From positions 14,783 through 78,782 of the forward strand of contig CH003212.1 of assembly GCA_000149265.1 (NCBI GenBank): DNA of 64,000 nucleotides, given 5' to 3'. The notes beneath the pieces were generated by a model. That model was not told the DNA's origin, did no database searches, and saw only the letters and a list, made by a program, of their open reading frames with translations. A program made the translations under genes and the position numbers. This DNA is from Ciona savignyi (Eukaryota > Chordata > Ascidiacea > Phlebobranchia > Cionidae). This document shows positions 14,680 to 26,566 of this stretch, in pieces. How positions within the stretch are numbered: position 1 is the first letter of the stretch; every line of letters starts with the position of its first letter.

Positions 14680-16448
14680 TTTACTTTGTTGTCGTTAGCT
14701 TATCTGCTGCAATTGGGAAACAATCAGCCTACTAAACGTCAAAGGCATTTATCATTGATGTGGGACAATACTACAACTGCTCGGATCGACCACGCTTATA
14801 TATATGCGATAATTTGAAGCAATGATATATAGGCCTACTTCTTAACGCATTAAATAATATCGTATGGTGTTTAAATGAGGGTGAAGTTCTTGCTTTGTAA
14901 TAGCCCTATTGTCATTGACCCAAACAAAACGTGTTTTCGATGTTCAGTTAAAGAAGTATATCTTATTTGTGGAATTGACATTTCTCAATTCTGCGTAAGC
15001 CAAGTTTTGTTTGGTAACTACTTCATTCATTTTTTTTGACAGGCATACTTTGTGTAAAACTATTATCGAAATGGTTGTCCAATCAAGGTGAAATTTTGTC
15101 CGTTTCAGCAGCGATATTACATGAACGCGATATCTCGAAAATAAACTGAGCTATGTACTTCAAAACCATGTCTCTGGATTACCGAAGTCGAATATTTCCG
15201 TTGAAGCGATTTGGAAAGAGATATCACTTCTGACACCATGTAGTATTCAACACACGATCGGTATGAAGTCCTTTATTATAATTCGCCTGTTTGGATTGAC
15301 TGAATGGTATTCCGTTCGGATTATTTGTTAAACATTAGATTTGGAAAAGTTTAGGTAACAGTTTTTAGTTTAGTAATTTTTTGTTTTTAAGATGAAAACA
15401 CGCAGCAGGAACTTCTATAAAAAATGGAGTCGGGATAAAATAACGGCAAAACGACAGTCGTCCAAACACGTCAAAAATCCAATTATTTGGTGTATTTATT
15501 TTCAAACGTGGCCTCCAAATTCAACATATTAAAAACGTAAATTGAACGGAAGAAAATATTTATATAATATATAAGGCTACACTTAAGCCATTTAACGTTA
15601 AAAAGGTGTGCGGTAAAGCGACCTGTGCAATGGGGAGCCCGCTCTAGGAGAAGGGGTGGACAGTGAACTGGAAGGTGAAGATTTGTTAGTTTTATTTTTC
15701 GTGCCCATGTCTAACACTTAATCTGGATAAACGAGCCCTATTGCTTATAGTCCTGGTCAAATAGTCGATGATTAACAGTCAGGAAAGTTTAACTGAATTC
15801 TTGTTAGTTACCTTCTAAAAAAGTTTATGTGATCCTAATAACTAATTTTAATGTTTACAAACATGTATTCAGAAAAGAGTAAGATTAAGGAAATAATTTA
15901 CACCAAAAGGGGTCGCGGCTTAAGGCGTCTTCTCTTAGCTGTTTGCTTAAAGAGCCACGATTTTAAACTATATTTTAATCCATGCTCGAAAACAAAAGAT
16001 AGCATAGTGAGGGGGGGTATATAGAACCAGTGATAACAACTAGATACGGTACAAAATGAACAATTACAAACCGCGATTTTTTTACAAAGGTGTGGACCAT
16101 ATTAAAAAAGAAAAATAGGTATATATTCCACTTAAATATTGTGCAACACTTACTAAAAAAAACTTAAAATTAAGTAGAAAAAGAAAATATCTGAAAGATA
16201 ATAAATTATTAAAATAGTGGTTTCCATGAATCATCCACCAACATAAGAAAATAACATCCTACAATCACGTGATCTCCTGAATAAAACAACAATGACATCG
16301 GCTTACCATTTGACAGTTACAGTCACTTTACTTCGGATTAAATTTATGTTTCCAAGCGCAATATCGCCAAAACAGCTATTTTCAAAAGGATAGCCTCTTT
16401 TTCTGTGTTTTGACCAATTTATTGATACCCCATCCGCTCTTGTTAGAA

Positions 16449-16600
16449 TGTTAGTGACGAAAATACTTTGTCTCGCTTAAGAAAGACCCGTCCCGCTCAT
16501 GTTAGTGACGAAATACTTCGTCCCGCTCATGTCCTCATGATATAACATATCTTGCTAGTGAAATAACCCGTCCCGCAGAATAGTGTGTTGTCCCGCAGAT
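16449..16600. repeat. Degenerate repeat with GTCCCGC motifs
   Basis: The phrase TTAGTGACGAAA-ATACTT-CGTCCCGCTCATG occurs twice, imperfectly the first time. Further CCCGTCCCGCAGA and TTGTCCCGCAGA phrases follow. Motif spacing is irregular, so it is a decayed tandem array rather than a clean one. Confidence 0.55.
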
Positions 16601-16640
16601 AAGTGAAGCCCAATTTACTAGAATTAAATTACAAATGTAA

Positions 16641-16919
16641 AAGCTTGGTGGGTTAGTGCGTCGTCGTCGACTTTCAGCCGAAGGGTTTCATTTCAAATTT
16701 GCTCGCGAGTTAGTCGGTTGTGTACGTGGTCAAGGCCTGAATCAAGTAGTTTAATGGGTTCTACCAAAATTAAAAACTCTTATCATATACAGCAAGCTGC
16801 AATGGCTTCGCTAACCGGGTGGTGTGGTGGGCACAAGGTAATCGGACAGTACCTGGGGTATAACGACTCTTGCATTTTCCTCTTCATATTCATTCATTCG
16901 TAAAGATAAACATAAAAAT
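16641..16919 (+). repeat. tRNA-headed SINE copy upstream of GBA
   Basis: Nearly full-length. The head reads TTGGTGGGTTAGTGCGTCG, followed by GCCGAAGGGTTTCATTTC, TTAGTCGGTTGTGT, TTAATGGGTTCTACCAAA, GCTGCAATGGCTTCG and GGTAATCGGACAGTACC. It ends about 30 bp before the GBA ATG, so it may form part of the 5' UTR or core promoter. Confidence 0.85.
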
Positions 16920-16950
16920 TTTAACCTATCTTCAACCAAAATTTAGAAAC

Positions 16951-18501
16951 ATGCGGTGTGTAGTATTAGCAACAGGCCTTGTTTTACTGTGTCTGCTACA
17001 ACAAGGTGTTTCAAATTCTTGTATTGTGCGAGATTATGGTCATGGATCCTTTGTATGTGTCTGCAACTCTACATATTGTGATACATTGGAAACAACACGA
17101 CCTGTTCCTTTAAATTCAGTTAATGTTTATACCACAACAAAATCTAAATCAAGATTCAACTTCACATTGGAAAGACTTGAGAAACTAGAAGGATTTGAAG
17201 CCACTCAAGCAACAATTTCTATAACCGACAGCAAAATGTACCAGATTATTAAGGGCTTTGGTGGTGCAGCAACTGATGCTGCGACAATTAACATCAAATC
17301 TTTAAGCTCTAGAACCCAACACAATCTGGTTTCTAGTTACTTTGGACCATTGGGAATAGAGTATAACATTGTAAGAGTTCCAATCGCAAGTTGTGACTAC
17401 TCAACTCGAGAGTATACATATCTGGACACGCCAGGGGATTTTAATCTCACCACTTTTGCCTTGGCAAAAGAAGATGTGCAGTATAAAATACCTATCTTAA
17501 AGTCTATTCTCTCCATTTCAAAGCGAAATATTTCACTGTACGGGAGTCCATGGACAGCTCCTGCTTGGTTGAAAACAAATAACAATGAAATTGGTCGAGG
17601 TTGGTTAAAGGGAAGTGCAGGTGATGAATATCACAAAACATGGGCTAGATATTTTACAAGATTTCTTGAAGAATATGAAAAACATGGTATTAAATTCTGG
17701 GGACTAACAGCACAAAATGAACCGTCAAATGGTTTCTTAATTAAAAGCACTTGGCAGTCCATGGGTTTTACTGCTGAAATGCAAAGAGACTTTATCAAAA
17801 CAGATTTAGGGCCAATGTTAAAGAAGTACAACTATGGTCACATAAAGTTAATGATATTGGATGACCAAAGAGTGTTTTTACCTGCATTTCCTGAAGTGGT
17901 CTTGGCAGACAAAGAAGCTGCCCAATATGTTTCTGGCATTGGAGTTCATTGGTACTGGGACTGGTTGGTCGGACCGTATGTACTATCTGACACACACAAT
18001 AAATTTCCAGAAACTTTTATTCTGGCAACGGAAGCTTGCAATAAAGACACTCCACAACCGGACCTTGGAAAATGGGACTCCGGAGTGAAGTACAGCAACA
18101 GTATTCTTGACAATCTGAACAACTGGGCTGTGGGTTGGGTTGATTGGAACATGTGTCTAGACTTAAAAGGTGGCCCGAACTGGGCACAAAACTTTGATGA
18201 CAGTCCGATAATAGCGAACGCCAGTGCAGATGAATTTTATAAGCAGCCAATGTTTTACCACATGGGGCATTTTAGCAAGTTTTTGGTTGAAGGCTCAACA
18301 AGAATTCACTCAAGTGGTACAAATCTGCCTAGCTCACTTAAATATGTTGCTGCAAAAACACCCAGTGGTGACTTTGTCCTTGTTCTTCTTAATACCTCTT
18401 CTGACAATATACCAGTAACAGTTATAGCCAATGATAATATGTTTAACACCACCAGCCCTGCTGATTCCATTCAAACATTCACATGGTCAAAGTATAAGTA
18501 A
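16951..18501 (+). CDS. GBA1: Lysosomal glucosylceramidase (GH30), intronless
   Basis: Hydrolyses glucosylceramide to glucose and ceramide in the lysosome. The ATG at 16951 is chosen because it opens a signal peptide (VVLATGLVLLCLLQQGVSNS); the same frame is open further upstream but only through SINE sequence. The product is 516 residues, close to the human precursor of 536. GH30 landmarks are plain: GFGGAATDAATIN, SPWTAPAWLKTN, the acid/base Glu257 in GLTAQNEPSNG, GVHWYWDW, the nucleophile Glu361 in ILATEACNK, and GGPNWAQNF followed by QPMFYHMGHFSKF. The two catalytic glutamates are 104 residues apart, matching the 105 of human (235 and 340, mature numbering). Several NxS/T sites are present, as expected for a secreted/lysosomal glycoprotein. 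The whole coding region is one exon, whereas vertebrate GBA1 has many introns, which may reflect retroposition. Confidence 0.96.
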   Translation: MRCVVLATGLVLLCLLQQGVSNSCIVRDYGHGSFVCVCNSTYCDTLETTRPVPLNSVNVYTTTKSKSRFNFTLERLEKLEGFEATQATISITDSKMYQIIKGFGGAATDAATINIKSLSSRTQHNLVSSYFGPLGIEYNIVRVPIASCDYSTREYTYLDTPGDFNLTTFALAKEDVQYKIPILKSILSISKRNISLYGSPWTAPAWLKTNNNEIGRGWLKGSAGDEYHKTWARYFTRFLEEYEKHGIKFWGLTAQNEPSNGFLIKSTWQSMGFTAEMQRDFIKTDLGPMLKKYNYGHIKLMILDDQRVFLPAFPEVVLADKEAAQYVSGIGVHWYWDWLVGPYVLSDTHNKFPETFILATEACNKDTPQPDLGKWDSGVKYSNSILDNLNNWAVGWVDWNMCLDLKGGPNWAQNFDDSPIIANASADEFYKQPMFYHMGHFSKFLVEGSTRIHSSGTNLPSSLKYVAAKTPSGDFVLVLLNTSSDNIPVTVIANDNMFNTTSPADSIQTFTWSKYK

Positions 18502-18949
18502 ATAACCAAATGTAAGTTTGCCCTTTTTACACACACTGATGTATAATTCCAGTTGTGAAATCTTTCTGGTTTTTGTATTAATATTAACAGCGATTTAGTG
18601 CAATATATTTGTAATGTTGGATTTAAATTATTGCATAATTTTTCTTTAAAGACTAAACATGAAACTGTTAATTATATTGCTGATTTCATATATATATTTT
18701 TTTCATTTTGAAGCAACTATGCATAACTATTTATTTTTGTGATTGACTCTATGGTAGCATTAATATATATAAATTTGCTATAAAGACTTTTATATGGTGA
18801 AATTTAAGGCTATTATCAGTCGATGAAGAATTTCGAAATGCTAGAATAGTATAATAGGCACTTAATATTAATCCTGTGACTGACTATGTTGAGATCTTGT
18901 TGTGTTATAGGGCAAGACGGTCATTAGAGACTAAAGTAACATCTTCATA

Positions 18950-19066
18950 CAACACCATACAATGGCTCTGGTAATTTAAAGAGTAGACATTACATAATCA
19001 GATAATTGCTTGTGTGATAACAACTTTTCCACGTATTTGCACTCGCAGGAGAAACATGAATTTTCA
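18950..19066 (+). repeat. Partial SINE, 3' portion
   Basis: Carries the 3' landmarks ACAACACCATACAATGGCTC, TAATCAGATAATTGCTTGTG and TGATAACAAC before an AAACATGAAT-like end. The tRNA-like head is missing. Confidence 0.6.
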
Positions 19067-19100
19067 ATCTGGGGAAATCCACTTTGAACTAGACACTAGA

Positions 19101-19221
19101 GAGTGTCAACAACATGTTAACCACCACTATTTTTAAAACCTTTTTGCCTGTACGATATGTTTCTGCATGTAGAAACGGGTTGCCTAGTTACCTAAACACT
19201 CTTGGATTTTTAATACAAGGT
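19101..19221 (+). repeat. Dispersed repeat family 2, copy 1
   Basis: Shares with 30683-30809 and 55649-55745 the ordered motifs GAGTGTCAAC, AACCACCACTATTT, AAAACC-TTTTTG, ATATGTTTCTGCATG and a final CTTGGATTTTT-ATACAA. It does not match the SINE and no target-site duplication is obvious. Confidence 0.6.
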
Positions 19222-20326
19222 GTGTAACGTTTGTTTTCACAACCATAAACTAATGGGTTCATGAGCTGTCAATTCAAACTCTATATCCATGGTTTTTATG
19301 TTGGTATAAAATTAAAACTTTAAAATGTTAAACTTAATTAAAACATCTTTTCCTTTTCACATTGGTTGTAAAAAAGACCAATTTTGAATTTAATATAGGT
19401 TTAACAAATTGAATAAGACTAGCTAACAACTATAAAAATTTGACCTTGATGGATATTTCCTGTTTGCATGTGCTTGAGTTTAAAAATTTCCTGTAAAATA
19501 AGTAAAGATAAATATTGTATATATGTGCAATTTATTTGGCTTAAAATTGTCTAATAATTTATGCCAGTTTTAAGTGACTAGCTGTTTTAAACATGAGGTA
19601 ATAGTGTATAGTATAGGGAGTTTTCGGGGTAAACTGGGATATGTATTTTTCAATTTCATTTTATACTTTTTCCACTTTCTTTACAATTCGAAGTAAATAA
19701 TTCTTGTCTAGATATATCGGCCTGTAAAATACTAAAAATTTAAAAAAATGGCTGTCACACTTCTATTTTTGATTCTGTCTGGAATTTCCCTCTTGCTCTT
19801 CACACCCAATTTGCCATTGCATCCAGATTTAACTTAATGAGCATATATTAGACTAACCAATAAATTTAGTTGGTTTAAATTTCTGGGGATTTACTGGTAA
19901 AAAGTTAAAGATATGTATGGGGTGCCAGCATCCACTTGATTTATTTTGGTTTTAAAATTTCAGCTCTTTAATACACAGAATATGAGTTTAATTATAATTG
20001 TTGGGTAGAATTCTGTGGGTAAATTTTTGTGATACACATCTTTAACTTTTATCATTTTGAGCAAATATTTCTTAACAGTCGAGAGATATTTGGGCCTATT
20101 TTTTACATATTTTCCAAGAACAAAAATTCCTCGTTTATTGTCTATAAAACTAAAGGGTAAGGCAAACTATCAGCATGTCAGTTAGGATTACTGAAAATTT
20201 CGAACTTGATTGGATAACCCGTTTTACCAATAAACTAGCGGCCGGACATCAGAGAAAACGCAGAAAACAAACAAAATGTTTTCAAAGGAAATCCATAACA
20301 AATCATTAAAAAACTTAGAATGGCAC

Positions 20327-23300
20327 CTAACAATCAGGATCTAGTTGCTGCTTTTCCCAATGTGCAGACATGTCTTCTTTCAGCAAGTATGGGTAATGTA
20401 ATATCACAGCTATATCATAGACCAAACATTCTATGCTGTTTAAAAATCTATAAATTTCATTTTCCCTGTTAAGTGGTTAACAAATAGAAGGGTTTTGCCG
20501 TTGCTTTTATTATTGGTTTAATGACAAATTACTTCGAGTCACATACGTAAGTATTGGCAGATCAGCATGTCCACTTTTCGAATCATCATCTTTATGTGGA
20601 AGAAATCGCAAAAACAAGCTGGAAATCTGTAACTAAAATAAAGTATAAATATTTTTAAATACAACCTGGTAGTATTTACCTGAGCCACATGTAAAGTCGT
20701 AGAATTTCATGAAAATTTTCAAGTTTCTCTACTTCTTCTTTGTTTTTTGCTGGTTTTGGAGGCCATTTTAGTAATTGTTTCACATCATTTTTACAAATCG
20801 GAACTCGATTGAGGTAAAATTGAACAAACGCAGCTAAAACTGATAAAACTTCTCTATTTCTTGAAGAAATTGGACTACAACAAAAGGTGTACCTGCATGA
20901 AAGAAAATCCGCACAATTATAAGTTTTAAACAATTTCCTAATAATTTTCTTTCATGCCTGCTTACATGTCTCGCAGTGATAGTTCGTTACACAACACATT
21001 GTCTTCAAGAAACTCTGCAATTTCTTGTGATTCAATTAGAGAACACAGAAAAAATAGTTTTTCGTTCATTTCACACAGTCCTATAAACATGCCAATTACC
21101 TCTGAAAAGCATTTAGTGCCAAGCACATTGGCAAACTCTTCTAGTTTTTCAAAGGGTGGATGCAACCCTGCAAGCTAAATATACAATATACATGTTTTAT
21201 TTAAAATATCATCATATTCCAATAATTTTAGAACAAAAAGAGACTGAAACACCAGTCGATAGTCTGTCGAAATAACTATTATTTGCTAATATTGTTACAC
21301 ACTCCTGTTATTCAACACTATGTTTCTGCTTGTATTTTATCTTTTATATTTATCAAAGGGGGCACTATAAATAAAATATAGTTACCTTAATCGCACATAA
21401 AAGGGCACTATATACATAAACGGGCACTATAAATAAAATATAGTTACCTTAATTTCAGGAGCTTTTTCCCGCAGTAGGTTATGCAACAATGGCATGTGTT
21501 TAGGGTGCATGGAAGTAACTGAACCATCCTCATAATCAGAACCAAATCTTCCAGCTCGCCCCGCTATTTGAAGAGCCTAGGTACAATACAAATTAGATGG
21601 TGGATTTTTTATTAAGAATCATTAAGAGTATCGCTACCCAATAAAACAGGAGTAACGGCTTATCAGGCGCACTTTTAATTTTCACAAAAAAGATATATAG
21701 TGAGTCTTATGGTCCGTAAAATTTGGTAATTATTAATATGGTTTATGGGTTAGTGGCAATTAACTTCTTATTACAACATCTGATGTAAAAATGCTTTCAA
21801 TGACACAGCATCAAAAAGACATAAATACAATCCAAAGTAATATTGATTAAAAATGATAGTCTTACATGAGAAGATGTAAGTTGCCTTATCTCACGTTTAC
21901 CAGAGCTTGTTAGCGTTGTTTTGTATAAATCATTAAATATAATCCGTTGAATGTTTCTGTAACACAAAAACCTGGTATTATTAAGATAAACCATATCATA
22001 ACATTTACACATGCTTTGATTTCTTATTTCATCTGTATTAAAAATTATCGAACAAGTTCCAACACATCAATAACTAGTATTTCCATTTACTTCGAATGAA
22101 TTTATGCCCCAAATATAAAAGTGAAGTGTAAAGGCCTTTAAGACTTCCCCAAATGCTAGAAATAAAAGTGAAAGTGAAGTGAAATATGTATGAAATTAAC
22201 ACAAAGTTGGTTCTTACAGATTTAGTCCCATGCCAATTGCATCTGTAGTTAAAAGAATTGAACAGGGATCGTTTTTGTCATTAAACTTTTTTGCTTGTTG
22301 TAGTTTTGTTCTGGGTGGCAGGCTACCGTATATTACAGCTGCCTGTTAAAAATAAAGAGTTGGTCTAATTAGAAGGTTAAAAAGAGTTACTTAAAATCCA
22401 AACTGACAAACATGATTGACAGCTTTATATGGGTATTTTATGTTTTATGTTTTATCCCACTAGATAAAAAAAAAACTCAGGACTATTCACACAAGCAATT
22501 ATTAGATAACCTTGTGTTCAGCGTCAGGTTATTGTAGCTATTGCAGTGTGTTGTACATTAAAACGTTTGTATTGTTTTTGCCAATTAATTTACTTGGTTC
22601 AGGTGATTCTAAGCGGCTTACAAAGTTAGCAACCAATTAGCGAGAGGCAGGTTTCAATGCAACATCCATTGGCATACTGCCGATGTTTCAACTAGTTAGG
22701 AATTTTATATGCAATGTCCAAGTTAAAAGCCATATTAACCCGATTCCGTTTAAGGGTTCGTGATTGCGATTATGTGTGGGAACCTCAAATTTATAAAAAA
22801 TTTATGATAGTTAGCTTATCTTGGTACAGCATCAGTTATTTAACCTCCCACACTAAAACACAAATGGAATTAAAAATGACATATTGCAACCAAGGCTACC
22901 CACATCAATTCCCATGGTTAAAAGTTGTTTCTGGTAACTGTAGATTTGACCTTTATTAAAACAAATGATACAATCGCCTGCTTTGAGGTTGCATAGAGAT
23001 CCCACAGAATGTTTCTTCACTCTATGACAAAAATGCGATTTTTTATACTCATTATTACTAATAAAGATGTTCTGTATTAATATTAAGAAGAAATCAGGTA
23101 TGAAAACACACAATTAACATGTTCAACAAAAACTTCCGAGCCAATACTATAAATATGGCATCAGATATATAAAAGAAATTTTATCAAAGATGGAAATATA
23201 CATTTATGATAATGAGTGGGAAAGGTAAGACTTTGCATTCAGCTATCTTAATAAAACTTACAATCGTTTAAACACAACGGTCTTGGTCTGGTAGGAAGAT

Positions 23301-26300
23301 GGGATCCAAACCAAGTATTGGTCTGGTTTTATGCCAACCTGATCATTAGTTCATTGTAATATTGTCCCAGACAGTTGGACAATTTATTGTGCAGAAAAGC
23401 ATTGCAAATGTAATTATCCTGTTAATTTATTAAAAAATGAATTGGCATACCTTAATTTACCAAGGCGTTGATATTTCACGACTTCAACATTATCCCCACA
23501 CTCTTGAGCCAGTTGATATATGATGTTTATAGCTCTTTCCTCACCACAGACATGTACTTCACGAGCATGTAAGCCAAGAAAGGCACGAGTCCATGCCCAG
23601 CCCCTCTCAAGATCAGACAACATTTGAATTTCATCAATAATTGCAACCTCGTACCTTGGAATATAATTTCTATGGTAATGATAGGAATAAAGCATTAAAC
23701 ATACTGATTGCAATTTAAAGGAATATTATGTGACACAAAGAGAATGTAACTGATATACTGTTGATTAACAGTAAAATATTTCATCAGATTTACTTTGCAA
23801 TTCATGAGATTACTTTGCATTTATGTAAGGGAGCCTTCATCCGCCAAATTATGTTGTCACAATGGGTTACCTGAGCTATTGCAGTGTATTCAGTATAATT
23901 GAGATATTACTTTTATTTAGTAAAACCAATTAATCCACTGGCTTTGGTTAATGTCAGCTATGTGCCTTGCCCAGGACAAAACCAACTAGCTAAAGACCAG
24001 TTTCCAACCTGCAACCCTTCATCTGAGCGGCAATGCACTAACATACTAACATCTTGTTTAAATTGGTCATTTCCACTGTGCATGCAACCTTGTCCGACTG
24101 GTCATGTTCGTTGTGTTGATAATCCTTATCATCCCCAGTAATCATATCACAGTGGATTCCACAGTTGCGTGTATGTTGACAAACTTCCCGTGCCAGCAAT
24201 CTCAGAGGACTGCAGTATACTCCAGTTTTTACCTCAAAAAACCTGAATAAGGTTAAGAAATCAATACGTTCATTATGAGAAAATTTAAAAGAAAAAAAAT
24301 TATGAATGCAGAAAAAAAATTATGAATGTAATGCTACTTTGAAAATGTTGCTACCAAATGTACCAACTGTTCATGGTTCATAGAAAAACGTAATTAATGA
24401 TATAAAATAAGGAATAACAGCTCTGTATTATAAGTTGCTGATAGTTCTGTTGTGCAAGTACACTTACAGTATTTACATCACCACATAAAACATCCTTTCA
24501 CAACTGAAGGCAACAGTAAGTTGGTACCTCTGTAAAGCAGCGTGTGTTTTTCCACTGTTAGTAGGGCCAGCATGATATATTATGTTTCTACGGATCGACC
24601 TAGCTTTGCTGTACCACAGTGCGGGTTCTGAGATGTCACTGTAAATATTGGTTTCTTATATAACCTTTTGTAACAAAAAAGTCCTGGAACGTAATTTATT
24701 TGTGATACTACTCCATGTATTTCCAACAGTTATTTGTACTTCGTTCAGTTGGTTACCTCAGTCGGTTATGGCGCAGGCTGCAGGTACCCAAATGGTTGTT
24801 GGATCAAAACCAGCCATCGGCTAGTTGTCTGTGTACTTAAGACTCGGCACCAGTGTACAATGCTTGAATCCAAAAATACAAAAAATTACCTAAAACAGCA
24901 AAAACATCTTAATCATACACAGACAATTTTCTATGTGATATCTACAGTTGCGTAAAAACAAAATTTAATACCAATTAAAAACACATACCTTATTTTTCTT
25001 AATTCACTAAACTGCTTTAGTGATGGGTAGACAGTAAAACCATGCTCCATGAAAATAGGCAACAAAGCATCCACGTTGTACATCTTTCTTGAGATACCAT
25101 GGACACTAAGTAACATTTGTCAGCATTTAAAAAAAATCTTGTGTGCAAAGATAATTAGTATCATATTCTAACACATAGTTTTAGTTCACGGTTGTGACCG
25201 CACATTCATTACAATTATCTCTGTTAATAACAGGTTTTTAGTTGCACTCCTTATCAACCCACATGTGGTTTGCTTTCATCGACAAAACAGAGAGATCATT
25301 CTTCGCAAGTTTTCTGCTAAAAGAATTGAACACTTTCTGGAATACTGACTCTGAAACAATATAGTGAAAATTACTAAATAGTTAAAAGATATTTAATTCA
25401 GTTGGGTGAAATGAAATCACTGCATTGCAAGCAACTAATTAAGGTAACGAAGCATTAGTGTTTAGAAATCATGTAAAAGAAGCAATAAGCTGGGAGCAGC
25501 TCATATAAAATTCAGTCAAAATCATAGATCAACCGATACCCCTTTTCTGCACATTATAAAAGAAAATATATGTTTTATTTCTATCCCAGTAAATGGAAAT
25601 GTAAGCGGCGTTAACACACAAGCAATCATCAGATTACCCCATGCCCACCATCGGCAACCATAGCTGATGTGTATGTGTGTACTGTTGTAAACATAAAATA
25701 ATAATAATCTACTGTATTGTGGCAATGTCCGCTAGGTGGCACTCTCAACGACACATTACTTTTCAGGAGTTTTTTATCAACCAATGATTTTTGACCTGCC
25801 CTTTTTCACCTACAAGGATGTTTTTTTATAGTTTTCATTTCCACAATGTAATATTAATTGTTTTCACAAACATATTATCTCACTAGTTAAGCCATGTGAT
25901 TTTGCTTCAAGTTGGATTTTCTTGTCGCTTCTGAAAGCTGAAAGCACTTGCGTCACCTCTTGTGGTTTCACAGCAGTGAACACAAATGTTTCTGGGGTGA
26001 GAGTTTCAAATTTCTTATCAGCTTTTTTCGCAAAAACCTTGAAAACAAATTTTAAAACAACTTTTACAACTGAATTTTTACAACTATGGTTACCAAACAT
26101 CTCAGAATAGTTTAAATGATAAATGTGTTTATGTTCTAACTGGGAAAACAACTTAGGTAGATGAATGTTGGGAGAAATGTTAGTTAAAATGAGGTTTTTA
26201 GCAGGTAAGTTATTTTTACTATGCAGAAATATGAATGTACATACCAGTGATGTGGAAATATTCTTGGTGTGGTGGAGAAATATTGTTAAGCCAACTTTAT

Positions 26301-26364
26301 GTCTTGTACCTTCTCTTACAAAGTGTTGTGGAAACACACGCAGCCAACTTTGATACATGGACAT
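20327..26364 (-). CDS. SUPV3L1: SUPV3L1 mitochondrial ATP-dependent RNA helicase
   Basis: Ski2-like helicase that works with PNPase in the mitochondrial matrix to unwind and degrade RNA. Fifteen exons join in perfect phase to 683 residues (human 786): 26245-26364, 25884-26037, 25263-25350, 24989-25105, 24528-24638, 24051-24242, 23451-23654, 22904-23021, 22218-22342, 21866-21956, 21448-21576, 20966-21174, 20680-20892, 20547-20618, 20327-20435. The N-terminus ([20 protein letters not shown]) is basic and acid-poor, as in a mitochondrial presequence. Exon 5 carries Walker A ([10 protein letters not shown]), exon 7 the DEIQ box ([11 protein letters not shown]) and [11 protein letters not shown], exon 9 [10 protein letters not shown], and exon 11 motif VI ([11 protein letters not shown]). 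The C-terminal LYMWLS region and an acidic [11 protein letters not shown] tail also match. A SINE sits directly after the exon 6 donor. The ATG lies 202 bp after the stop of MOV10L1 on the same strand. Confidence 0.95.
22480..22700 (-). repeat. Diverged SINE in SUPV3L1 intron 8
   Basis: Reading the minus strand, landmarks resemble the family: a head-like GCCTCTCGCTAATTGG, TTAGAATCACCTGAACCAAG, ACACTGCAATAGCTACAAT and GTTATCTAATAATTGCTTGT. The copy is old and its ends are approximate. Confidence 0.55.
23861..24049 (-). repeat. SINE abutting the exon 6 splice donor of SUPV3L1
   Basis: On the minus strand the head (GTTAGTGCATTGCC, then GAAGGGTTGCAGGTTGGAAA) begins within about 10 bp of the exon 6 GT. 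It is followed by CTAGTTGGTTTTGTCC, GGGCAAGGCAC and CACTGCAATAGCTCAGGTAA. The exon ends at 24051 and the intron starts GTTAGT at 24050-24045, so the donor sits at or inside the SINE edge. Confidence 0.7.
24745..24870 (+). repeat. Partial SINE in SUPV3L1 intron 4
   Basis: Head-side fragment with CAGTCGGTTATGGCGCAGGC, a degenerate GGATCAAAACCAGCC box region and CTAGTTGTCTGTGT. It stops after the first third of the family. Confidence 0.5.
25575..25700 (-). repeat. Partial SINE in SUPV3L1 intron 2, 3' portion
   Basis: On the minus strand this shows GGTTGCCGATGGTGGGCATG, GGGGTAATCTGATGATTGCT, TGTGTTAACGCC and TTTCCATTTACTGGGATAGA, which is the 3' part of the SINE family. Confidence 0.6.
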
Positions 26365-26566
26365 TTCCTAACTATCATTGCTGATAAGCATTCTACCACA
26401 GAAAGAAATTGTAAATGAAATTTTAGAACTGAAATATGAAACTACGAAACAGATATAAAATAGGTAAAACATTATTGAAACTAAGTTCCTGATCTAAATT
26501 GAAAACGTATTTTGTGTTACAAAAACAGAAATATGAAAGGAAAATAAGAAAATAAAATAAGACAAA
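26365..26566 (-). promoter_or_regulatory. 202-bp MOV10L1-SUPV3L1 intercistronic gap
   Basis: Separates the MOV10L1 stop (26567) from the SUPV3L1 start (26364) on the minus strand. I find no AATAAA or ATTAAA on that strand. A pyrimidine-rich stretch ending in TTTCAG occurs mid-gap and could serve as a trans-splice acceptor. That is an inference from ascidian biology, where operons resolved by spliced-leader trans-splicing are known. Confidence 0.4.

Larger units (their letters stand above)
14403..16950. other. Intergenic between divergent genes (unknown protein and GBA)
   Basis: Divergent promoter region about 2.5 kb long. No convincing exon. It holds a direct duplication (14592-14679), a CCCGC-rich degenerate repeat (about 16449-16600) and a SINE (about 16641-16919) next to the glucosylceramidase start codon. 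Confidence 0.5.
18502..20326. other. Convergent intergenic region between GBA and SUPV3L1
   Basis: Holds both 3' UTRs. A minus-strand AATAAA (complement of 20134-20139) lies about 190 nt past the SUPV3L1 stop. No clear AATAAA was found for GBA. A partial SINE (about 18950-19066) and a copy of a second dispersed repeat (about 19101-19221) lie here. Confidence 0.5.

Noticed and set aside
16870..16950. Upstream extension of the GBA frame by 27 codons
   Set aside because: It is SINE sequence and would put a non-signal stretch in front of a clear signal peptide.
23899..24141. Plus-strand ORF of 80 codons
   Set aside because: It spans the antisense of a SINE and of SUPV3L1 exon 6.
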